Below are positions 24,746-33,057 of a stretch of DNA of 64,000 nt, piece by piece (the first letter of the stretch is position 1; each line of letters opens with the position of its first letter). The notes beneath the pieces are model-generated. The model was not told where the DNA came from and ran no database searches. It saw only the letters and a list, made by a program, of their open reading frames with translations. The translations under genes and the position numbers were made by a program. The DNA is taken from contig JANQQS010000139.1 of assembly GCA_028284955.1 (NCBI GenBank), forward strand, positions 1-64,000, given 5' to 3'. Source of the stretch: Myxococcota bacterium (GTDB taxonomy: Bacteria; Myxococcota_A; Polyangia; Polyangiales; Houyiibacteriaceae).

Positions 24746-26512
24746 CTATTGGAGAGCTTTCGAACACGCGTAGGACACAGAAAGTGAATTCAGTCTCGGA
24801 CTAACCGTCGATGGGTCACCTCCACGCCTGCTCTGTAGCGCGGCGTCGATTTCCAGGTATGGAGCGTGATCCGCTTGCATGGCCCTGAGCGCGTCTCGGA
24901 TCGACGCAGGTGCTGCATCAGGCGGCACTGATGCGAGGGGCAGCCATTCCGCCGAGGCGAGCTCCGCATCCGAATCAGCGACGCGGAAACGAAATGAAAT
25001 CGAGGTTCCTTCCGGAACGTCGGCGTCCCATTCAAGTTGCCGCCATTCGGTCTCTTCTCCTTGGTCGTCCTTGCACCCGCGAAACGTACGTCGATAGTTG
25101 CCTATCGGCACCACGGTGGTGCGTGCGCCGGTCGCGAGAAGGAGCTGGAGGCCGGTCATGTCCGAGTAGGTATAGGGCAGGGTGAGAGACGTCGCGACAT
25201 CGGGGTTAACCGCGACATCGTTCAAACCGGCTCCTGGCGTCAACACCAGCGCACGGCTCTCGAGCAACGCGATCGACCAAACCTTGCCGTCGGTGTCGAC
25301 GGCGACGCCTTTGTTCGAGTAGCCACTGGTGCCAGGGACCACCGCGGCTTCGTCGGGGTTGTCCGCGTTGACGCGAAGCACTCCCGTTGTAAGCGCGGCT
25401 CCCCATATCCAGCCCGCGCCATCCGCCGCGATGCCGTGCACGATTGCGAACGTGGTTCCCGCTATCGTGGTGGGTCGTTTCTGAATGATTTCGCCAGTGC
25501 TCGGGTCGTATCGCTTAATCGTTGGGCCGCCCGTCCATACGCGTTGTTTCGCATCAACGGTAATCCCGTAGGTCGTGTCGGGAAGCGACACAAGGTCGGT
25601 GGGACAATTGCTAGCCGAGCAGGTGTTGGTGTCGACGCTCCCGATCTGGTTTGCACCACTGGACGCGATCCAAAGTCGTCCGCTGCCATCAAGCGCAAAA
25701 CCGTAGGGGCTGAGCGGAACTTTCGCGTGCAAAAGCACCTCACCGGTAAGTCCATCGAGCTTGAAGATCCGCGAATCCGTATGCGCCCCCACCCACACGT
25801 ACTGCTTGATCGTGCCGTCCGGCTGTTCGACGTCTTGAGCCGCTACGGCGCGTATCTTTCGGCCGGGCGCACCAGGATAACGAGCAAGGTCGGTGTTCCA
25901 CGCAACGCAATCGTCTTGACCCCACGCGAGCACCTGTTCGCGACCATCCGATGTCGTGACCGATCCGTCGCCATTGGCGTCTTCGCAAAGCCCACCCAAC
26001 GCCGAGATTCGAGTGACGGTGCCGCCATCACGGTTGCCTACGTATACGTCGCCCAACGTGTTGACGGAAGTTCGGGAGGGGTCGTTGCCGCGACCGGATG
26101 GTCCGGTCATGTATCGTCCGAGTTCTTCAAACGTCCGGGTATCAAACTTTGAAATGCTTCCTTCGCTCGTGTTCGCGATCCAGATCAGGTGAGAAGCGAT
26201 CGAGCGAGCGATCAGCACGATGGCGCCGTCTTCGACCGTCACGCCACTCGATCCGGACGAATCGGGATCAAACGCGTTCGGAGTCGCGGCACCTACGCTC
26301 ACGCGGCATACGGGAGTGCCATCCTCATCCTCGGAGCATACCTCTTCGTTTTCACCTGCTTGGCTCGCCCCCCCGCCCGGGTCATGCTCGTCAGCAACCC
26401 TAGAGCCGGGCAAGACATCTTTTGCGCATCCAGATGCCAGCAGAAGCACCAACGCAAGCGAGTCCAGTGTTGAGATAGAAAACGAACGGAGAAGGGGGTT
26501 TTTGGTACGCAT
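24746..26512 (-). CDS. Beta-propeller lipoprotein, paralogue of the one at 10580-12577
   Basis: The frame opens at 26680, but the ATG at 26512 starts a lipoprotein signal ending LLLASGC; this gives 588 residues. Blades repeat WIANTSEGSISKF, DVYVGNRDGG, YVWVGAHTDSRIFKLDG, GFALDGSGRLWIAS and GITVDAKQRVWTGG, near-identical in order to its paralogue. Both share the segment VLAWGQDDCVAWNTDL and a calcium-type loop (DANGDGSVTTSDGR). This copy lacks the DNDCDG domain near the N-terminus. A similar ~100-residue C-terminal domain closes it. It is probably surface-exposed, with no known ligand. Convergent with the preceding gene, 30 bp apart. Confidence 0.82.
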   Translation of the reverse strand: MRTKNPLLRSFSISTLDSLALVLLLASGCAKDVLPGSRVADEHDPGGGASQAGENEEVCSEDEDGTPVCRVSVGAATPNAFDPDSSGSSGVTVEDGAIVLIARSIASHLIWIANTSEGSISKFDTRTFEELGRYMTGPSGRGNDPSRTSVNTLGDVYVGNRDGGTVTRISALGGLCEDANGDGSVTTSDGREQVLAWGQDDCVAWNTDLARYPGAPGRKIRAVAAQDVEQPDGTIKQYVWVGAHTDSRIFKLDGLTGEVLLHAKVPLSPYGFALDGSGRLWIASSGANQIGSVDTNTCSASNCPTDLVSLPDTTYGITVDAKQRVWTGGPTIKRYDPSTGEIIQKRPTTIAGTTFAIVHGIAADGAGWIWGAALTTGVLRVNADNPDEAAVVPGTSGYSNKGVAVDTDGKVWSIALLESRALVLTPGAGLNDVAVNPDVATSLTLPYTYSDMTGLQLLLATGARTTVVPIGNYRRTFRGCKDDQGEETEWRQLEWDADVPEGTSISFRFRVADSDAELASAEWLPLASVPPDAAPASIRDALRAMQADHAPYLEIDAALQSRRGGDPSTVSPRLNSLSVSYACSKALQ

Positions 26513-26642
26513 CGCTGCGGAAGCAGTGCACGACGCATGCCACGAAAAACCCATAGATTTCTCGCTGAGCGAATCGTGAACCAAGGAGCATCGACCCCAC
26601 TCGCAGGTCAAAAGCCCCAACCACGTGACGCGTGTCCATCGG

Positions 26643-26690
26643 AAAAATAAACGCCTGCGCCCGCCGTGGCGGAATGCCACGACGGGTTCA
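26643..26690 (-). terminator. Intrinsic terminator of the RNase P RNA gene
   Basis: Read on the minus strand, the 3' end of the RNase P RNA is followed by a GC-rich hairpin (CCCGTCGTGGC, short loop, CGCCACGGCGGG) and then GCAGGCGTTTATTTTT. This is a standard rho-independent terminator. Confidence 0.75.
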
Positions 26691-26692
26691 AG

Positions 26693-27073
26693 CGGAGAGA
26701 GGATTCATAAGCCGAGTTCTGTTTTCGAAGCCGTCACCGGCGTTCGAACGGCGATCATTCATCTGGGACACGCGTCACCACATGCCTCATGCGACTTTAC
26801 CCGAGAGCATCGGGCGGGCCGCCCTCAAACGCTCCCCTATTTGTCTTGCTCCAGGTGGGGTTTACCTTGCGACCAGCGTTGCCGCGGGCCCGGTGAGCTC
26901 TTACCTCACCCTTTCACCCTTACCATGCGACCGAAGTGGCATGGCGGTTTGCTTTCTGTGGCACTCTCCTCGGGGTTGCCCCCACCAGGCGTTACCTGGC
27001 ACCTCGCCCTGTGGAGCTCGGACTTTCCTCCCGCATGCCAACCGGCCTGCGCGCGACCGCCCGAATCGCTCCC
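26693..27073 (-). ncRNA. rnpB: RNase P RNA, bacterial type A
   Basis: The minus strand carries the universal core elements in order: GAGGAAAGTCCGAGCTCCAC (CR-I), GTGCCAGGTAACGCCTGG, ACAGAAAGCAAACCGCC, GGTAAGGGTGAAAGGGTG, GGTAAACCCCACC, AGCAAGACAAATAGG, and GATGAATGATCGCCG near the 3' end. P1 can be formed by GGGAG-C-GATTC at the 5' end with GAATCCTCTC at the 3' end, and P2 by GGCGGTC with GATCGCC; these pairings define the ends used here. A hairpin with a GTGA tetraloop between P2 and P1 corresponds to P19. It is the catalytic RNA that matures tRNA 5' ends. No protein ORF in this span is real. Confidence 0.96.
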
Positions 27074-27180
27074 ACCGACGAACGCTAGCGTGAATACCGC
27101 CAACCCGGTAGTCGAAGCCAGTGACCCGCGGTAGGCTAATCGTACGACGACCATGTCAACGCGATAAGCACGAGGGTGCG

Positions 27181-27663
27181 ATGAACGACAGCAAACCCAA
27201 ACAAGATCCCGAGCCGGCCAGCGATTCCGAACCCACTCGTGATTCCGAGCCCACGGCAACCGAAGAGCTCGTCAAAGCAGCGGGCCACCTTCGCAAAGCA
27301 GCCTCGGCGTTTATCGACCGTGTCGCGCGCGATTCCCGAGTGCAGCACGCGACCGCCAAGGCCGACCAGGTCGCAGGTAAAATCGACCCGGCGGTCCGCG
27401 CGGCGACGCGAGAAGCCGAACGCATGGTGCAGAAACTTCGCGACGCTGCGAATCCGATTGCCCGCCACGCGGTCGACGAGCTCGCCGATCTCACCCGAGA
27501 CGCAGAGCGAACACTCGAACAGCTCAAAGACACCGCAAGCCCTGTGGCTCGACAGCTTTCGCAGGACCTGGTGAAGTTGAAGGACAAATTAGGTGCCGCA
27601 TTGCGCGACGCGGAACCGAGCCCCGCCGAAAAGCCAGAACCGAGTTCCGACGACGCACCCTGA
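27181..27663 (+). CDS. Small helical protein of unknown function
   Basis: The ATG follows GAGG by 6 bp and gives 160 residues. The N-terminus is acidic and repetitive (SDSEPTRDSEPTATEE). The centre is a chain of amphipathic helices with proline breaks repeating every ~35 residues (KIDPAVRAATREAERMVQKL, ANPIARHAVDELADL, ASPVARQLSQDLVKL). No signal peptide or membrane span is seen. It looks like an apolipoprotein- or phasin-like helical surface protein, which is only a suggestion, though a PhaR-like gene lies nearby. A hairpin at 27686-27706 may terminate it. Confidence 0.65.
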   Translation: MNDSKPKQDPEPASDSEPTRDSEPTATEELVKAAGHLRKAASAFIDRVARDSRVQHATAKADQVAGKIDPAVRAATREAERMVQKLRDAANPIARHAVDELADLTRDAERTLEQLKDTASPVARQLSQDLVKLKDKLGAALRDAEPSPAEKPEPSSDDAP

Positions 27664-27685
27664 GCTGCAGGCATTCATCGAAGGG

Positions 27686-27706
27686 GAGGGTTTGCACCAA
27701 ACCCTC
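27686..27706 (+). terminator. Hairpin after the small helical-protein gene
   Basis: GAGGGTTTG-CAC-CAAACCCTC is a perfect 9-bp stem with a 3-base loop, 22 bp past the stop codon. It has no U-tract. The loop and the GAGGGT start are shared with the family A hairpins, with compensating changes in the stem, so it may be a derivative of that repeat. Confidence 0.45.
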
Positions 27707-27733
27707 TCAACAACACAGCCACCCAAGCTGGAT

Positions 27734-27768
27734 GCCAGACCCTCAGGCAAACTGACCAGTGCTCTACA
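27734..27768 (+). repeat. 35-bp direct repeat, copy 1
   Basis: A 35-base stretch starting GCCAGACCCTCAGGCAAACT and ending GTGCTCTACA recurs exactly at 27906-27940. The two copies bracket 137 bp. The second overlaps the end of the family A hairpin element, so the direct repeat may mark an insertion or duplication edge of that element. Confidence 0.8.
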
Positions 27769-27834
27769 GCAGTGGTCAGTATGGCTGATCGAAATCTCGC
27801 AGTATGAAGACGTCCCGCGAACTCAGTAGCAACC

Positions 27835-27922
27835 ATGTCACCTGCCTCCTGGCGGGGGAGCTTGGGTGAATCGGCGGGGTCGTACCCCGACGAGAGGGTC
27901 TGGGTGCCAGACCCTCAGGCAA
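27835..27922 (-). repeat. Family A hairpin element, single-unit copy
   Basis: Read on the minus strand, the element starts GTTTGCCTGAGGGTCTGGCA, continues with a first hairpin (GAGGGTCTGG, loop, CCAGACCCTC) and a second (CGTCGGGGT-ACG-ACCCCGCCG, one mismatch), and ends GATTCACCC...CTCCCCCGCCAGGAGG. Both ends match those of the four-unit array at 33.06-33.35 kb, which lies in the opposite orientation. It sits between two convergent genes. Confidence 0.8.
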
Positions 27923-27945
27923 ACTGACCAGTGCTCTACACTTCA

Positions 27946-28488
27946 TCAAGCGACGTAGTCGCGGAGCTTCTCCATATCTTCCATCATATCGAGCTTGGAC
28001 AATCCGGCGGTTTCCACTTGGCGCACGCGCTCTCGCGTCAGATTCATGATTTCGCCAACTTCTTCAAGCGTGATGCCACCTCGCTCCGCCACGTCGAGCG
28101 CGCAGGTCTCGGTCATCTCCCACACTTCAACATCGGGGAAATTGAGCTTGATGGATCCGCGAACTGGATGAACGTCGATATAGAGATGGTATTTGCACGA
28201 AACAAACGGACATGGCCGTTCCATATCCTTGCACTCGGAGCGCCGCGTCGGCTTCCAGTAGTCAATTTCAGGATAGAGCGCTCGCCCCCGATTGAGCTCC
28301 GTCTTGCTGAGCCGACGAATTGAAATCGTTCGCGCCCGGGTACGGGAACGCTTTTTTCGACGGACGGGAGCCGTATCGCCGGTCTCGGACGGCGAGCCGA
28401 TCGAGCTTAGCGCGTCGGCCAGCGATTCGTGTTCGTTGTCTTCCGATTCTGAAACTACCTCTGCCGCTGCACCGCGATGTTCACTCAT
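27946..28488 (-). CDS. Sigma-region-4-like helix-turn-helix regulator
   Basis: The 180-residue protein has a good ribosome site (GGGAGGGACCG-ATG). The N-terminal third is acidic and disordered, then basic ([17 protein letters not shown]). The middle carries a Cys cluster ([20 protein letters not shown]). The C-terminus ([23 protein letters not shown]) is the helix-turn-helix of sigma-70 region 4, which reads the -35 element in true sigma factors. No region 2 is present, so it is a regulator rather than a sigma factor. The four cysteines might bind a metal. It lies 69 bp after the MerR-like gene in the same direction, probably as an operon. Confidence 0.8.
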   Translation of the reverse strand: MSEHRGAAAEVVSESEDNEHESLADALSSIGSPSETGDTAPVRRKKRSRTRARTISIRRLSKTELNRGRALYPEIDYWKPTRRSECKDMERPCPFVSCKYHLYIDVHPVRGSIKLNFPDVEVWEMTETCALDVAERGGITLEEVGEIMNLTRERVRQVETAGLSKLDMMEDMEKLRDYVA

Positions 28489-28557
28489 CGGTCCCTCCCG
28501 ATTTCACTTCGCGCGCGCTCCATCCAATGCCCACGCGCCGTTGCTCGTTTCTCGTGT

Positions 28558-29070
28558 TCACACCACCGCCCGATCCATCCGCGCACGCAGCGTCAGACGT
28601 CGCTCGATGGCGTTGAGTCGGTTTAGAAGCTGCTGCCCCATGTCTTTCGCGTCGGACAACTCCGCCGCACCATTCGAATCCCCACTGCGACGATCGCGGT
28701 CCGCAAACGCTCGGTCGAACGCCTGGTAGACGCGCTCGAGCCGACGTTCGAGCGCATCGATGTCGCCCCGCACGAAGAGGAAATCCCTTTGGATCTCGTC
28801 CATCGTGCAGCCCTGGTCCATGAGCCGGCGAATATGCTGAAGCTGACGAATCGCGCTCACTGGGTAGAGCCCGAGCGAGCCTCGTCGTTTTCCTTTGCGC
28901 GCCACGCGAACGCTTCGAGGAAGCAGACCCAGCTGCACATATTTGCGAAACGTCGCTTCGGTGAGACGAACCCCGCGCCGCGAACAGGTGTCGACGATTT
29001 CCTGAACAGTCATCCCGTCGGGATGGAGTTGCTCCACTTCGCTGAGCTCGTTCTCGGTCCATTCGCTCAT
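28558..29070 (-). CDS. MerR-like transcriptional regulator
   Basis: The N-terminal ~75 residues form a winged-helix module (MTVQEIVDTCSRRGVRLTEATF, YVQLGLLPRS, GSLGLYPVSAIRQLQHIRRL) of the MerR type. A long helix or coiled coil follows (IDALERRLERVYQAFDRA) with no effector-binding Cys cluster. The start at 29070 (MSEWTENELSE) is preferred over 29094, though both have weak ribosome sites. Two perfect palindromes in the AT-rich region upstream are candidate operators. It probably forms a unit with the sigma-region-4-like gene. Confidence 0.82.
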   Translation of the reverse strand: MSEWTENELSEVEQLHPDGMTVQEIVDTCSRRGVRLTEATFRKYVQLGLLPRSVRVARKGKRRGSLGLYPVSAIRQLQHIRRLMDQGCTMDEIQRDFLFVRGDIDALERRLERVYQAFDRAFADRDRRSGDSNGAAELSDAKDMGQQLLNRLNAIERRLTLRARMDRAVV

Positions 29071-29141
29071 CCGCGAACTCGGAACGCAAAGCATGCGAAT
29101 CGAGGGTTAGTGGATAAAAAGTTTCGACTCATTGATATCTG

Positions 29142-29208
29142 TTGAAAATAATCTTTTCAAACGAATCGTGTCAACCAAATATTTTTTGCCGAATCAAAAT
29201 AGTGATTC
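29142..29208. promoter_or_regulatory. Two palindromes in an AT-rich divergent promoter region
   Basis: TTGAAAA-taatc-TTTTCAA (29142-29160) and GAATCA-aaatag-TGATTC (29191-29208) are perfect inverted repeats. They lie in the ~310-bp gap between the divergent MerR-like gene and the ABC transporter operon. This gap is far richer in A+T than the rest of the window. Operator function is inferred. Confidence 0.5.
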
Positions 29209-29406
29209 AACTGGCTTCGTTTGGGCTATCGCCATGTGCCCTATGCAACAAAACCCAGATGATCGTCAAAAAAACTTCAAAATTTTTCAGCAAACATCGA
29301 TCTGACGGTAGCGAGTCGCAGATCTGATGCAGATTTGCGCGATCGCGATTAGTCGTGTCTCCAGGCCGTTGACGCGCGCCGCCCGTTGCGTGTACGCCCT
29401 GGTTTC

Positions 29407-30261
29407 ATGGACGGTCGTGCGTGGCGCCGTTTTCGCAAGAACAAGGGCGCATTATGGGGGGGGATGCTGGTTCTGAGCGTGACGCTGGTGGCCGCGCTCG
29501 GCCCACTTCTCGCGCCACATGATCCAGACCAGCAACATCGCGAGACCCTGCTCAGCGGCGACGGCTCCCCAGTCGCGCCATGGTCGGTTCCCGGGCACCC
29601 GCTCGGCGCCGACAGTCTCGGACGCGATGAACTATCGCGTCTGCTTCACGGAGGCGCAGTCTCGATGCAGGTGGCGTTTTTCGCGACCGCCCTCGCCGTA
29701 TTGCTTGGTGTCGTGGTCGGCGCGCTGTCGGGCTACTTTTTGGGAGCGTTCGATTTTCTGAGTATGAGGCTGGTCGACGTATTGCTTTCGACGCCGTTTT
29801 TGTTGATTGCGATCGCGATTCAGCGGGTGTGGGACGACCCGGCGCTGTGGACGCTGTTCGTGCTGTTGGGATTGCTTTCGTGGACCACGCTGGCGCGAGT
29901 CACACGAGCGAAAACCATGCAGGTTCGCGCGCTCGACTATATCCAGGCCGCGCGCGCGCTCGGTGCGGGACGAATGCGCATCTTGTTGCGCCACGTGCTG
30001 CCCAACGTACTAGGCCCAGTGATTGTACTCGGCACGACACTCGTCGCGCAGATGATCATCGTCGAATCCGCGATGTCGTTTTTGGGTTTGGGGGTGCAGC
30101 CGCCGCAAGCGAGCTGGGGCTCGATGCTCCGCGAGGGACAGGAACTTATGGACGACGCGCCACGCCTGATGCTTTTTCCCGCAGCGTTCATCGTAATGAC
30201 GGTTTTCGGTTTCAATCTATTGGGCGAAGGCTTGCGGGATGCGTTTGATCCAAAAGACTAA
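29407..30261 (+). CDS. Oligopeptide/dipeptide-type ABC transporter permease (DppC/OppC-like)
   Basis: The ~285-residue protein has a cytosolic N-terminus (AWRRFRKNKGALWGGMLVLS), then the OppC signature (HPLGADSLGRDELSRLLHG) and six membrane segments. The EAA loop is YIQAARALGAGRMRILLRHVLPN, where the ATPase docks. The family forms half of the membrane channel for peptides, nickel or similar solutes. The frame is open from a TTG at 29386; the ATG at 29407 is used here, and neither has a good ribosome site. Its gene overlaps the solute-binding protein gene by 23 bp. Confidence 0.92.
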   Translation: MDGRAWRRFRKNKGALWGGMLVLSVTLVAALGPLLAPHDPDQQHRETLLSGDGSPVAPWSVPGHPLGADSLGRDELSRLLHGGAVSMQVAFFATALAVLLGVVVGALSGYFLGAFDFLSMRLVDVLLSTPFLLIAIAIQRVWDDPALWTLFVLLGLLSWTTLARVTRAKTMQVRALDYIQAARALGAGRMRILLRHVLPNVLGPVIVLGTTLVAQMIIVESAMSFLGLGVQPPQASWGSMLREGQELMDDAPRLMLFPAAFIVMTVFGFNLLGEGLRDAFDPKD

Positions 30262-32059
30262 CGCGCGAGCGCTACCCGCTTGGCTTTGTGTCTCTCTGCT
30301 GATGGGCCTCGCGGGCTGCGACAAACGGCCGCGAGGCCCCCGCTATGAAGGCGCTGGAAATCCGAAGCCGCGCGACGGAGGGACGTTTGTGTTTCACCAC
30401 GAATCAAACGTGCGCACCCTCGATCCGCATCTCGCCTACGACGAGCTTTCGAATATGGCCATCCGTCTCCTCTACGACGGCCTTCTCGATTACGACGAGC
30501 AATCGAACCTTATTCCGAGTCTTGCGGAAACGATGCCCACCGTGTCCGAAGATGGGAAAACGTTTCGCTTTCGGTTGCGACGCGGAGTTCGATTTCATCC
30601 CATGCCAGGTCTCCCGAAAGGCCGCGAACTGATCGCGGAAGATATCCGCTGGTCTTTGGAGCACTTGCTGTCGGGGGATGTCGCATCTCCCGGCTTCCCG
30701 TTTTTTCGTTCGATTAAAGGAGCCGAAGCGTTCCATTCCGGGAACGAAAAGCACATCCGCGGCATTCGCGTGCTCGATCGGTACACCATCGAGTTCACGC
30801 TGAGCGAGGCCGATCAGACGTTCCTCAATTCGATGGCCATGACGTTTGCGTACCCCGTTCCGAAAGAAAACTACGCGCGACGCGGCGACCAGGTCGGACA
30901 ATACCCGGTGGGCACCGGCCCGTATATGTTTCAGCGCTGGGAACGCGGCGTGCAAATCGAGTTTGTGCGCAACCCGCGCTACTTTGCCGCGCGCCCGGGA
31001 CCTAACCGCATGGTGTACCTCGAAAACGTGCAACGATACGTGGCCTCGCTGCGTTTTCAAAACGGCGGCCTCGACGCGATTCATCGCTATACGCCGGCCC
31101 ATCGACGCCTCTACAAAACGGCTCGGCGGTGGAAACCTCACCGCAAAGAGTTCGCCGAGGCCGTGATCTACGGGCTGGTCATGAACTGCGAACTACCGCC
31201 GTTTGACAATGTGCACGTACGGCGCGCGGTAGCTTTCGCGCTGGATCGGAAAGGATGGGCCAAGGCTCGGGGCGATGCGTTCTTGCCGACTGGTCAGTTT
31301 CTCCCGCCATCGATCGCGGGCCACGTGCCCAGGCTCGAGAATCGACAGCGGTTTGACCTCGCGCGAGCAAAACGAGAAATGCGCGAGGCGGGGTTCGCGA
31401 GAGGGCTTCGTAAGGAAATCGTGCTGTGGGTCGGCGAAGGCGATTCGGGACGGTTCTACGGCGAACTGGTTCAAAACGATCTTGCCAAAATCGGCATTCG
31501 CGTGCGCGTGCGCCAAGTGAGCTTCGCGGTGTATCTGGAGGAAACGGCAAAGCCAAAAACGGTGCAGGCGTTCATGTCGGGATGGGCCAAAGATTTTCCC
31601 GATGCGGCGAGCTTTTTCGACCCGGTGTTCCATAGCCGCTCGATCCGTTCGAGAAACTCCCAAAACCGTTCTTTCTACCGAAACAGCCAACTGGATGCGC
31701 TACTCGACGCGGCGCGGATCGAGCAATCGCCGTCGCGTCGAGCCAAGCTTTATCAGCAAGCAAGCCGCATCGTGACGGGCGACGCGCCGTGGGCGTTCGT
31801 CTACAATCCGCTGTCCATGCACGTCTGGCAACCTTACGTTCGCGGCTATGGACCTCACCCTGTATGGGACAAGGATTATCGCAGCGCTTGGCTGGACCTA
31901 CCGCGACGGCGGGTCGCCCACATGCTCACGGGACGTCGATTCGCTAAATCGATGGCGTCACTCTTTCCTTTTGGCCCTTTGATGAGCAAACGCTTCGCAG
32001 AAGGACGATTCACACAAAGACGACGGCCTGCTCGTGAGGGCACGATGAGGCTTCGATGA
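30239..32059 (+). CDS. Extracellular solute-binding lipoprotein, family 5 (peptide-type)
   Basis: A lipoprotein signal ends LMGLAGC, and the mature ~580 residues match the SBP_bac_5 pattern (GGTFVFHHESNVRTLDPHLA, LYDGLLDYDEQSNLIPSLAE, FRLRRGVRFHPM, YPVGTGPYMFQRWERG, AFALDRKGWAK, VRVRQVSFAVYLEE). These proteins deliver peptides or other solutes to the OppB/OppC-type channel. It is encoded between the two permeases with overlaps on both sides (23 bp and ATGA), so all three are co-translated. No ATP-binding subunit is nearby. Confidence 0.93.
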   Translation: MRLIQKTNARALPAWLCVSLLMGLAGCDKRPRGPRYEGAGNPKPRDGGTFVFHHESNVRTLDPHLAYDELSNMAIRLLYDGLLDYDEQSNLIPSLAETMPTVSEDGKTFRFRLRRGVRFHPMPGLPKGRELIAEDIRWSLEHLLSGDVASPGFPFFRSIKGAEAFHSGNEKHIRGIRVLDRYTIEFTLSEADQTFLNSMAMTFAYPVPKENYARRGDQVGQYPVGTGPYMFQRWERGVQIEFVRNPRYFAARPGPNRMVYLENVQRYVASLRFQNGGLDAIHRYTPAHRRLYKTARRWKPHRKEFAEAVIYGLVMNCELPPFDNVHVRRAVAFALDRKGWAKARGDAFLPTGQFLPPSIAGHVPRLENRQRFDLARAKREMREAGFARGLRKEIVLWVGEGDSGRFYGELVQNDLAKIGIRVRVRQVSFAVYLEETAKPKTVQAFMSGWAKDFPDAASFFDPVFHSRSIRSRNSQNRSFYRNSQLDALLDAARIEQSPSRRAKLYQQASRIVTGDAPWAFVYNPLSMHVWQPYVRGYGPHPVWDKDYRSAWLDLPRRRVAHMLTGRRFAKSMASLFPFGPLMSKRFAEGRFTQRRRPAREGTMRLR

Positions 32060-33057
32060 TCGCATACATCGCGCGGCGCGCTCTCTTCGCGCTATTTGTG
32101 GTCGCCGCGGTGGTCACGGGAGTATTCGCGCTCATGAACGCGGTCGGAGACCCTGCAGCAGCCACGTTGGGGCCGAGCGCGGGGCCCGAGCAGCTTGCCG
32201 ATTTCAACAAAAAGCATGGTCTCGACCAACCACTGGCCCAACAGTTCTTGGCCTACTTGGGTGTCGTGCGCTGCGTTCGACCCTCTTCTCCCAGATGGCA
32301 CACAGACCCGGGTCAACGCGGTTACTGCGGGCTCCTTCAGGGAGACCTCGGAGAATCGTTTGGTCATCAGGAACCGGTCGGCAATGTGATCCTAACCCGA
32401 TTGCCGCGCACCCTTCTGCTCGGAGTCCTCGCGCTCGGCTTCGAACTGCTGTTGGGCATCACCTTCGGCGTGTTGGCGGCACGTTTTCGAAATACATGGC
32501 TCGATACGACCATCATGGGCACTGCGTTCTTGGGCATCAGTTTGCCGACCTACGTCACCGGACCGATTTTTTTGCTCGTACTCGCATTTTGGTACGGCTG
32601 GTTTCCGGTCGGCGGTTACGGCGTCGACCCTCTCGATCACGTGTACCACGCGCTTTTGCCGGCGTTTACGCTCGCTATTTTTGGCGCTGCAACGTACGCC
32701 CGCGTGATGCGAAGCGAGATGATCGAAACTCTGCGTAGCGACTACATCCGCACCGCGCGCGCCAAAGGATTGAGCACACGCACGGTCACCTGGCAGCACG
32801 CCGCGCGCAACGCACTCCTACCGATCGTGACCCTCATGGGTCTGAGCATGACCATTTTGGTGGCGGGAGCGATCATTACGGAAACGATTTTCGCGTGGCC
32901 CGGTATGGGAAGCCTCGCCATTCAATCAATCTACAACCTTGACGCGCCCACGGTGATGGGCGTGGTGCTCGTGTTCTCCGTCACCGTCCAAGCCGGCAAC
33001 CTACTTGCCGACATCGCCGTCGCCGCGCTCGACCCCCGAGTGCGCCTCGGCAGCTAG
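32056..33057 (+). CDS. Oligopeptide/dipeptide-type ABC transporter permease (DppB/OppB-like)
   Basis: The 333-residue protein has the OppB N-terminus (MIAYIARRALFALFVVAAVV), a periplasmic loop with KHGLDQPLAQQFLAYLG, and the EAA loop (YIRTARAKGLSTRTVTWQHAARNALLPI). It has six predicted membrane segments. The periplasmic loop carries an extra cysteine-containing piece (VRCVRPSSPRW ... RGYCGLLQGDLG) not usual in OppB. It starts within the ATGA overlap of the binding-protein gene. The repeat array begins directly after its stop codon. Confidence 0.93.
   Translation: MIAYIARRALFALFVVAAVVTGVFALMNAVGDPAAATLGPSAGPEQLADFNKKHGLDQPLAQQFLAYLGVVRCVRPSSPRWHTDPGQRGYCGLLQGDLGESFGHQEPVGNVILTRLPRTLLLGVLALGFELLLGITFGVLAARFRNTWLDTTIMGTAFLGISLPTYVTGPIFLLVLAFWYGWFPVGGYGVDPLDHVYHALLPAFTLAIFGAATYARVMRSEMIETLRSDYIRTARAKGLSTRTVTWQHAARNALLPIVTLMGLSMTILVAGAIITETIFAWPGMGSLAIQSIYNLDAPTVMGVVLVFSVTVQAGNLLADIAVAALDPRVRLGS

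Noticed and set aside
26625-27134. 169-codon ORF across the RNase P RNA
   Set aside because: The strand opposite is the RNA gene with all core elements; the ORF has no ribosome site or domain.
28481-29089. 202-codon minus-strand ORF overlapping the MerR-like gene
   Set aside because: It is an alternate frame of the MerR-like gene with Arg/Ser-rich composition and no helix-turn-helix motif.
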